Positions 55,839 through 64,000 of a DNA stretch of 64,000 nt are shown here, piece by piece. The translations under genes and the position numbers were made by a program. The notes under the pieces are model-generated. The model ran no database searches. It was given only the letters and a program-made list of their open reading frames with translations, and was not told the origin of the DNA. Position 1 is the first letter of the stretch; every line of letters begins with the position of its first letter. Source of the stretch: Culex pipiens pallens (taxonomy: Eukaryota; Arthropoda; Insecta; Diptera; Culicidae); the NCBI RefSeq assembly GCF_016801865.2, contig NC_068938.1, positions 115,036,615 through 115,100,614 on the forward strand, written 5' to 3'.

Positions 55839-57550
55839 GAGCAATTCTCTGAGATTTCGGTCATTCGATTTTTTTTGTATTTTTTAATCCGGCTGAAACT
55901 TTTTTGGTGCCTTCGGTATGCCCAAAGAAGCCATTTTGCATCATTAGTTTGTCCATATAATTTTCCATACAAATTTGGCAGCTGTCCATACAAAAATGAT
56001 ATGTGAAAATTCAAAAATCTGTATCTTTTGAAGGAATTTTATGATCGATTTGGTGTCTTTGGCAAAGTTGTAGGTATGGATATGGACTACACTGAAAAAA
56101 AATGATGCACGGTAAAAAAAATGGTGATTTTTAATTTAACTTTTTGTCTCTAAAACTTGATTTGCAAAAAAACACTATTTTATTTTTTTTTTATTTTTTG
56201 ATATGTTTTGGAGGACATAAAATGCCAACTTTTCAGAAATTTCCAGAATGGGCAAAAAATCTTTGACCGAGTTATGACTTTTTGAATCAATACAGATTTT
56301 TTCAAAAAATCGAAATATTGGTCGTAAAAATTTTTCAACACCATTTTTCGATGTAAAATCGAATTTGCAATCAAAAAGTACTGAAGTAAATTTTTGATAA
56401 AGTGCACCGTTTCCAAGTTATAACCATTTTAAGGTAACTTTTTTGAAAATAGTCGCAGTTTTTCATTTTTTAAAAATAGCGCCCATGTTTGCCCACTATT
56501 GAAAAAAATATTTTTGATATTTTTGATATATTATTTTCAAAAATTTAAAATCAAGACTAACATTTCAATCGGGCCAAACATTCAATATTACGCCCATTTG
56601 AAATGTTAGTCTTGACTTAAATTTTTCGAAAATATTTTTTTCGAAAAGACCGGAAAATTTCACCAATGTTTCATGTTTTGACATTGTAAATCGGACCTAT
56701 AGTTGCTGAGATATCGACATTAGAAAATGGTGGGTTTTTTGGGTGAGACATAGAAAACATCAATTTTCCTGTTTTTTAACATTGCATGGCAATATCTCAG
56801 CAACTAAGGGTCTTATCAACAAAGTCCGAAAAAGCAAAATATAGAGAATTTTCTCAGCTTTTCAAAAATATTTTTTTCAATGGTGGGCAAAAATGGGCAC
56901 TATTTTAAAAAAATGAAAAACTGCGACTATTTTCAAAAAAGTTACCTTAAAATGGTTATAACTTGGAAACGGTGCACTTTATCAAAAATTTACTAAAGTA
57001 CTTTTTGATTGCAAATTCGATTTTACATCGAAAAATGAAGTTGAAAAATTTTTGCGACCAATATTTCGATTTTTTGAAAAAATCTGTATTGATTCAAAAA
57101 ATCATAACTCGGTCAAAGATTTTTTGCCCATTCTGGAAATTTCTGAAAAGTTGGCATTTGATGTCCTCTAAAACATATCAAAAAATAAAAAAAAATAAAA
57201 TAGTGTTTTTTTGCAAATCAAGTTTAAGTAACAAAAAGTTAAATTAAAAATTTCCAAATTTTTTTTATCGTGTATCATTTTTTTTCAGTGTAGTCCATAT
57301 CCATACCTACAACTTTGCCAAAGACACCAAATCGATCAAAAAATTCCTTCAAAAGATACAGATTATTGAATTAACACTTATCACTTTTGTATGGACAGCT
57401 GCCAAATTTGTATGGAAAATTATATGGACAAACTAATGATGCAAAATGGCTTCTTTGGGCATACCGAAGGCACCAAAAAAGTTTCAGCCAGTTTAAAAAA
57501 TACAAAAATTAAAATTAAAGAAAAAAGACCGATTCCGTAGAGAACTGCTC
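55839..57550. mobile_element. Foldback element E5 (TIR GAGCARTTCTCT, TSD TCTT)
   Basis: The left end GAGCAATTCTCTGAGATTTC pairs with the right end, whose complement is GAGCAGTTCTCTACGGAATC; TCTT flanks both (55835-55838, 57551-57554). The arms are long: the 78-codon minus frame at 56180-56416 reappears as a plus frame at 56963-57247. The landmark GTCTTTGGCAAAGTTGTAGG in the left arm has its complement in the right arm near 57306. The centre is near 56580, and no transposase is present. I recognise parts of the arm as a very common mosquito repeat. Confidence 0.88.
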
Positions 57551-57554
57551 TCTT

Positions 57555-58560
57555 AGCGAAGGTACACCAAATTTGCCCTTTTTCAATTTTTAGTGCAATT
57601 TTGGAATAAAACATTGCATTTTTAAGGTTTAATAATTGCATTATAATTTTGGATTGTTATTTTACCTCAATTGTACAAAATTATGATCAAATAAAGTATG
57701 CAAGCCATTTAGTGGGAAACAAGTTTCTTAAATCTGCTCCTATTGTTGTTCCGTAACGTATAGAAATGGCTGGCAAAATCTCAAATTTCAACCAATACGT
57801 TCATTTCAAGGGGCAGAATGTGGTGACAATGTGCAGAAGAGCATTGGTGCGAAAACATAAAACTGGATAAACTGCAGCGATTATTTTTGTGTGCTTTTTT
57901 AAAGTTCAGTTTTACGATGTTGTCCCGTCACGTTACATTTTCTTTTTACGGGATACAATACTGTTTAATTTGCATGTAATTTCTCAAAGTAAAAACAATT
58001 ATCATTCCATATGTGTAACCACATTGTGGGTGTTTTCTTTTTTTTTGTATCGTTACAGCCAAAACGTGGATAAAATAATTGTATTTTTTTTTAAGAAACC
58101 GATGAAAAGGCGTAATGAACTTTTCGGTACCGTAATCTGGGACAAATCGGGACTACAGTCTGAATAGGGACAGCAGTTTTTAGAGCACTTAAAGCTTTTA
58201 AATTTGGAAATGGATATACACATTTTGTTGGTCTTAGTCTGTTCTAGCCGAAACCAACAAGAAAAAATCAAAATATTGTGCTCCAACATGGTTAAAACAG
58301 CTGTCTCAATTCACCGGAGTTTACATTGAGTAGACCATTTTGTCACTAAAGAATGACAGGAAAAATAGGTTTTTTAAAAACGTAATTTCAAAAGGAGTTT
58401 ACAAATTTCAATCAAGCAAATTTCCCTGAATTTTTTGAAAATTCTGAATCATGCTTCAAAATTAAATTAAGTGGCAAAGACTGTTAGGGGAAAGTGGAGC
58501 AGACGGGCAAAAGGAACAATTTCCCGTGTAACTATAGGTATACACACACGAGCAATTCTG
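57555..58560. other. AT-rich, non-coding
   Basis: Around 58128-58165 ACCGTAATCTGGGACAAATC resembles the start of a dispersed mosquito repeat. The 92-codon frame at 57889-58167 is Phe/Lys-rich and not convincing. Confidence 0.4.
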
Positions 58561-58564
58561 GAGA

Positions 58565-58715
58565 GTTTTTTTTTTTTTAAAAAAAGGTCCAATTAACAAA
58601 ATTTTCAGTTTTTGTTTTTTGGGTGTTTTTTAATACCCCTGACTCAAGGCGGTTTCAAAAACACCCAAAAAGCAAAAACCGGAAATTTGGTTTATTGGAC
58701 CTTTTAAAAAAAAAT
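58565..58715. mobile_element. Small palindromic MITE, sister of 50294-50438
   Basis: The arms AAAGGTCCAATTAACAAAAT and ATTTGGTTTATTGGACCTTT pair, with inner TTTTTTGGGTGTTTTT and AAAAACACCCAAAAAG, as in the copy at 50294. The central loop holds CCCCTGACTCAAGG. Confidence 0.85.
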
Positions 58716-58729
58716 CCAGAATTGTCCCC

Positions 58730-60570
58730 CTTGCCCATACGGTCGTCTTGCCCACTTGCTCCTAAATTCAAATTAAATCAATCTAAGTTTACGCTGCAAT
58801 GAGCAAAACATAATTTTGTTCACATTATAAATTTGCTCATGCTGTGCCCACTATTGGTCAAGATACCGTAACCATGACGGGCTCGACAGCCGAAAGGATT
58901 GAGAAACTTTGAAACCACATTGTGGATATGTTGGTGCCTGTTGAACGATGCCGGTGAGAGTGAGTGCCAAAAGACCTCTTTTGCTTGGGGTTGGTTGGGA
59001 CTGACAGCCCGAAAGGAGTGGATAACGATAATGATGGAGATCAATCGGCCAAGCCACCAAGGCTCAGGAACACACGGTCAGAATGATGTGGAAAGACGCC
59101 AAGATGAGATTGTGTAAAACCTACCGCCATGACAGATAAAAGCTACTGTATGACAGGTTCAGATTATTTAATATGGCATTGAAATATGACTTTTTTCATC
59201 GGCAATCCCCGGTCCTGTCAAGCGCGGCTGCCCATCAACCGACGAAGCCGCAAAGTCAAGCTGCTGCTGCTGATGCCAGAGTTTGACATGCCGTCGATGG
59301 AAGGAGACAGCCGGAGGAGCACATGTCTGAAAGGCTTGATTATTATACACATGCGAGACATGTTTGCAGTCTCATCAAATCTCCTGAGCTGAGCTGAGAG
59401 TAAGGGGTTCTGTAATTCAATATCTAACGGATGGGCGCTTCGCTTGTCATTATCATCTCTCCCGGGTTCTCGGAGCCCAGTCAAATGAAATTATTCCACT
59501 ACATCACGAGGGTTTTCTTGATTTATTCAGCCAGATCAATTCGTTTATGGTGTTTCATTTCAGCTCGCCGTCCCGGTCGTCGGAGTCGATTCAATCTTTA
59601 TTAATTGAATGACAGCCAGCATCTTGGCCATCGAGAGTGATTATCGAAACGACCGATCCAGAGAAGGGTCGCTGCTGTTGGGTGACAGAGACAGAGTTGG
59701 GAGGGTGACGACGGGGGCATCAAATCAGAAAACGTCCGTTTCGATTCATTTCGAACCAATCGGACGGTGTGGTTGGATTTTAGCTCGATTTGGCTTCTGG
59801 CTGATGGGCGGCTTTCGTTGTGGTTTATGTTTCCTGTGGTTTGGTATCACAAGCGCAAGACCAACGCGTATCCGTTGCAGACTGCCATCCAACCAACCAA
59901 CTGTTGTTTTGCGGTAACATTACGACGGCTGGCAAAGTTGTTGAAAGCTCTCAATTTGCACAGTAGCAGCAGTCAATCAACTGTTGGCTAATTGGGTATC
60001 GAAGATGTTGATGAATGTGATGTTGGACATACAAATTAGTTCGGTTTGCGTGATGTCGTTGTTGCACGTTCTTCTCGAAAATTGATGAAAAACAGTGTGC
60101 AACAAATGAAAACAAAAACACTGCGCTGCTAGATGAGTTTTATGGAAGCATGGACCTAGGACCTAGGAATCAAATTCTTCAATATTTTTTCCTCCAAAAA
60201 ATGAACAGGACCTGAACAGTTACATAAAACCGAAAAAAAACTGCAACTCTCCATTCAAGCTTTTTGACATATGTCTCTACTTACTATATTGGGGGGGCAG
60301 TTCAGAAATTCGAACCAAAGCGTCATTTTTAAGCGTTCAAAAAAGGGGACATTTCGAACGCTTATATCTTTCTTCCCTGTGAATAAATCCAGGCGGTTGA
60401 ACCACCAATCGAAAGGGGAAGACTTCAGCTATCGTTTAACTACATAGAGAGTATGACTAAACATAGTTAAAACACTTAAAACATGCAATCAAAATGAGTT
60501 ATTTTTCAATCAGAGCGATCTTATGCATTCGAAGCCGCGCCCCTTTTGCCCCGTTCTCCAGCTCTGCCGC
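58730..60570. other. Unique sequence, no gene supported
   Basis: 59000-60000 has balanced composition. Frames of 60-102 codons overlap on both strands (for example 59168-59484). CTG/CAG short runs lie at about 59262-59274. It may be regulatory or intronic. Confidence 0.4.
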
Positions 60571-60606
60571 TATTTAAGCAGAAAATTTCGCAATCGCAAG
60601 TCATTT
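60571..60606 (+). promoter_or_regulatory. Core promoter: TATA-like TATTTAAG plus initiator TCATTT
   Basis: TATTTAAG at 60571-60578 lies about 32 bp upstream of the A of TCATTT (60601-60606), which fits the arthropod initiator TCAKTY. The upstream CCGCGCCCCTTTTGCCCCG is GC-rich against its flanks. The transcript would run into a CAG-rich leader (60655-60672) and then the 149-bp tandem repeat. A start inside a retroelement is as likely as a host gene start. Confidence 0.5.
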
Positions 60607-60783
60607 TGGAACGAGCACTCGAACTGGGCACGTCGGGCCGGCGTGGAGGACGAAGCAGCAGCAGCAGCCAACAGAAGAAGAGGACCAGAGGGAAGAACCA
60701 CTAGTAGCAGAAGGAGGAACTTTGTACGAAGTCGCACCAAGCGGACAGGGGATGTCGCCAGGATGTGGCGGTTCTCATGAAAA

Positions 60784-61290
60784 ATGGCCGGTACTCTCAG
60801 AGCTGGTTCCCCCGGGGCTCGGAGGGACATTTACAGAACCATACAAGTTGTGGCAATATGGGTATCAAAATGCATGGTTTCTGATACTGAACATGAAAAT
60901 GGCCATTTCGGCAGTAGTGGCCATAACCTGTACTGGCTGGTGCCCTCTAATTAGGTTCCCCCGGGGCTCGGTGGAACATTTACCCAAACATACGAGTTGT
61001 GGCAATATTGGTATCAAAATTCATTGTTTTTGATACTGAACACGAAAATGACTATTTCGACAGTAGTGATCACAACCTGTAGTGGCCGGTGCCCTCAATG
61101 AAGGTTCCCCCAGGCCGGGGGACATTTACCGATACATACGAGTTGTGGCAATATGGGTATCAAAATTCATAGTTTTGATATTGAACCTGCAAATGGCCAT
61201 TTCGTCAGTAGTGGCCAAAACCTGGAGTTGCCGGTGCCCTCATGGAAGGTTCCCTTTGGGGAACAGAACATTTATGACAATTTTGCCGAC
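60784..61290 (+). repeat. 149-bp tandem repeat, about 3.3 units
   Basis: GTTCCC-anchored units start at 60806, 60955, 61104 and 61250 (spacing 149, 149, 146). Shared words are ACGAGTTGTGGCAATATGGG, TATCAAAATTCAT and AATGGCCATTTCG. The first unit follows directly on the leader below the core promoter. It is a dispersed Culex-type tandem repeat in my judgement; non-coding. Confidence 0.85.
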
Positions 61291-61728
61291 AAATCTATGA
61301 AAACAAAATGAAATAATCTTATTCCAAATTTCACTAGCAATCCAAAAACATCAATAATCTCATTAAAATTGTTTGGTCCTATGTCTTTCGGTTATGTCTC
61401 TTACATACCGTAAAACGGGGTGACTTTGATAGGTATGCGATTTTTCCGCAAAATGAAGAGAACAATTAAAATACGTAAGGAATGGTTTAGAAACATACTG
61501 CCCGTGGTAGAGAAGTGTTCAGAGTACCTCAAGAAGAACTTTTCATAAAATTTTGATAAGTTTAAAAAGTTAGTTAACAGTTAAGAAAATGTTGATGAAA
61601 GTTATTATTTTAAACTTCTCAAAGTGTCATGATTTTCTCAATGAAAATTATTTTTAATCGGAAAACGGAATGTATTTTCGGATTCTTTGGACAATTTTCT
61701 ACTAGGAGAAGGTTTAAAAAGTTTTTAA

Positions 61729-62345
61729 CCCTCTAAAACCTAACCCCGCCTTTAGACGGGCTTCGATCTAAAAAATCGCCAAAAATCAATTATCCAACCG
61801 ATTTTTGATCTTTTAAAAGCATTGGAAAGGAGAACTCTTCAAATTTTAGAAAATTTCAGAGTTGGAAGTTAAACTTGTTTTATGTGACTTTGCCAATGTT
61901 TTTAAAAATGTCATTTTTTTAGGGGTCAACTTTGGCAGTGTTTTTTACTAACATTTCCTATATTTTCAATAAAAAGAAGTATGCAGTAATTTTTGTAGTG
62001 TCCCAGACTATGCCTCTACGCATTTTTTTTTGCAATTTAAATGATGATGGTGCGATTCTATAGCAGAAAATGTGAAAAACATGCAAAAAATTGAAAAAGT
62101 GACCGCAAAAACATGAAAAAATTAGATAGGCGAAATGTAATTATATTAGGTGGTAGAGTAGGCCAAATACTACCAAATACAAACATAAACTTAATAAGAT
62201 AAATGCAAATTAAAATACTATAAATGAAACAAGAAAAACATAAAACAAGAAAAGTAAAGTTTTTCGTAGAACAAAAGTTGCTCAAAATGACCTCCTGAAC
62301 ACGGGAAAAATAAATATTTTCGAAAAAAAATTGGGCAGTAGAGGG
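61729..62345. mobile_element. TTAA-flanked MITE, CCCTCTA ends
   Basis: TTAA flanks both sides (61725-61728, 62346-62349), and the ends are CCCTCTA / TAGAGGG. A TTAA duplication points to piggyBac or another TTAA-specific superfamily. The interior is AT rich and non-coding. A related end occurs at 50458. Confidence 0.7.
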
Positions 62346-62615
62346 TTAAATAATAAAAAATATGTGTTTTTGAAACACAATCAAAAAAAAAACATCTTCA
62401 AATTTATAGGCAATTTAGTGGAACAAATTCCATGTTAAATTCGAAAATTTGTGATTCGTGCTTCGAATTCAGTATAAAATACAATATAAATCAAAAATTT
62501 TATAAACAATAAATCAAAAAAAAATTAACCAATTTCGGGCAAAATTCCGACTTTTAAATAATTTTATCTAAAATTTATATGTATTTTGCTAAAAAAAAAA
62601 TATAAACATTGATTT

Positions 62616-63345
62616 TTGTCTTCCTCACCTTACTGGCTATAAAATCACTCGAAAAATAAACTTTTTAATTAGACCTTTTAGACCTACCGTCATTGATACA
62701 TCTCGACTCAGAATCACCAGCTGAGCAAATGTCTGTGTGTTTGGCTGTATGTAGACATGTGTACCGAATCAATGTAACTGGAATAACTCGTCACTGACTG
62801 ATCCGATTTTGAACGTATTGGCCTCATTAGATTCGTCTTGGGGTCCCATAAGCCCCTATTGAAATTTATAAGAATCCGTAAAGTACATCAAAAGTTATGC
62901 TTAAAAAACTGATGCATATAAATTTAACAATTTGCAAAAAAGGGTGGTTTTTGCATGAAAACCTGCCATATTATATATTTTTAGAAAGGCTCTGAAATGA
63001 CCTTTCTTGTGGCTTAAAAAATTTCAAGATCTGACTTACCTATCTAAATTACAAGCAGTTTAAAAAATGGTCTAAATTTACATAACCTCAAATGGTCGGG
63101 TCTGATCGCCACGAAAAAGCCGTGTAGAGAGATGCCATTTTCCTCAAAGGCGGTGTCTGTATAATCTTGACAAAAAGTCTGTAGGTAGTCTATTTTTTTT
63201 ACTCATCACTTATTTTTATAAGGATCTCTTAGGTGCTGCGATCACGTTAGCAGAGATCCATAAACAATGTGGACATTTTAGGGGGGTTGGAATTACTCTA
63301 TAAATGAGAGGAAGGCACCAACCACCTAAAGGTGGATTAAGTAAC
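62616..63345 (+). mobile_element. GCCTTCCTCAC repeat family, most complete copy
   Basis: It starts TTTTTGTCTTCCTCACCTTA and ends ATGAGAGGAAGGCACCAACC followed by CCTAAAGGTGGATTAAGTAA and a T run. The start and end words GTCTTCCTCA and TGAGAGGAAGGC are near-inverted. Fragments at 10453, 33480-33880 and 45967 fit this model. It has no coding frame and is of unknown superfamily. Confidence 0.7.
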
Positions 63346-63467
63346 TTTTTTTTTTCTTAAAATCTATATTAGCTACTTTAGTGATGGTACATTCAGCGTA
63401 CAAATAAACTTTGAACATCTTAAATATGATTTTAACAAAAAAAACTATGACTATCAAAGTCACCCCG

Positions 63468-64000
63468 GAATTATATCTAAGAATTTTTAAAGCAACTATT
63501 TTTCTAAACATTATTGAAAAAACTTTTTTTCCGAAATAGTGCAAGGACTTTGTGTGGCCTATTCCAGTACATGTTTTAAAAATCATAATCTTGAGAAAAA
63601 CCTTACCTGTTGGAAAATATTCTAAAAACAAATTGAATTTTTTTTGAATTTTGCAATAAATTCAATCATTAGCTTTGATTTTAAAGTGTTAAGATGTAAT
63701 GTATTCTAATGTTATTTTATCTACTTGTATGAATAAAAAAGTAGAAACAACTTAAAAGATGCAAAAATGTGTGAATTTTTGGTTGAACTCGTTGTAAACA
63801 TTGATCTTTTCTTCCAAATTTCTACAATTACTTTCCTTTCTTTTAAAGAATAGTAACCAAAAAGAAGGGAAGTTTGAAAATCCTCCCTTTTATTTCAGGA
63901 AGCAATAGACAAATGTGTCCATAAATTTTGATTGTCCACAAAGTGTTGCATAGACGGGGCGGGCGCACAAATACATTATCCTTTTTGCGGTGGTGACCCT
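63468..64000. other. AT-rich sequence to the window edge
   Basis: No repeat or gene recognised. The last ~50 bp becomes GC-rich (GACGGGGCGGGCGCAC), so a different feature may begin beyond the window. Confidence 0.4.

Larger units (their letters stand above)
61408..63467. mobile_element. TIR element with GGGGTGACTTTGATAG ends, carrying two nested elements
   Basis: CCGTAAAACGGGGTGACTTT at 61408 and the complement of CCGGGGTGACTTTGATAG ending at 63467 form inverted ends. Inside lie a TTAA element (61729-62345) and a GCCTTCC-family copy (62616-63345). Subtracting these leaves about 0.7 kb. No transposase is present. Related words occur at 21008 and 40533-40740. The outer target duplication is not clear. 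Confidence 0.6.

Overview
The window looks like mosquito nuclear DNA, most probably Culex (Culex pipiens/quinquefasciatus group). The basis is the AT-rich, intron-poor landscape, tRNA-headed SINEs of the mosquito type, the repeat that opens with TTTTGCCTTCCTCACTGAGG, a jockey-like LINE ORF1 and a very high density of short non-autonomous DNA transposons. The species call rests on recognising repeat families, not on a search. There is no sign of bacterial operons, rRNA or CRISPR.

Almost nothing here is an ordinary gene. The only coding pieces I support are a LINE ORF1 (34573-35187, +), a probable last coding exon of an unidentified gene on the minus strand (54014-54473, with a 3' splice site and a poly(A) signal), a small 91-nt exon-like segment inside a transposon (46957-47047), and a degraded GC-rich coding remnant (21283-22017). 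One TATA plus initiator core promoter is visible at 60571-60606. Most other open frames are chance, several of them in tandem repeats whose period is a multiple of three.

Layout. 1-1.8 kb: unique sequence. 1.9-5.6 kb: MITE fragments and a 2.4-kb foldback element split by a SINE-like insertion with a 21-bp target duplication. 5.9-7.1 kb: a hAT-type element filled with a 16-bp minisatellite. 7.3-11.5 kb: SINEs and small repeats. 12.5-13.5 kb: a foldback element. 14.8-17.5 kb: nested elements with an interlocked A-B-A'-B' inverted repeat. 18-21 kb: unique. 22.4-26 kb: a pogo/Tigger-like element with two inverted arrays of a 144-bp unit. 26-27.3 kb, 32.1-33.5 kb, 42.4-44.1 kb and 55.8-57.6 kb: further long foldback elements. 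34.2-35.7 kb: a LINE nested in a TIR element. 46-47.7 kb: a transposon with asymmetric ends and an internal exon, nested in another repeat. 60.8-61.3 kb: a 149-bp tandem repeat. 61.4-63.5 kb: a triple nest.

The main pattern is a group of six complete long foldback elements (1.0-2.4 kb; 3289, 12534, 26001, 32117, 42375, 55839). Each is flanked by a perfect 4-bp duplication (TATA, ATAT, TTAA, ATTT, ATAT, TCTT), and all their termini begin GRG. They have different interiors, which suggests several families mobilised by one transposase type that leaves 4-bp duplications. All boundaries were read by eye.
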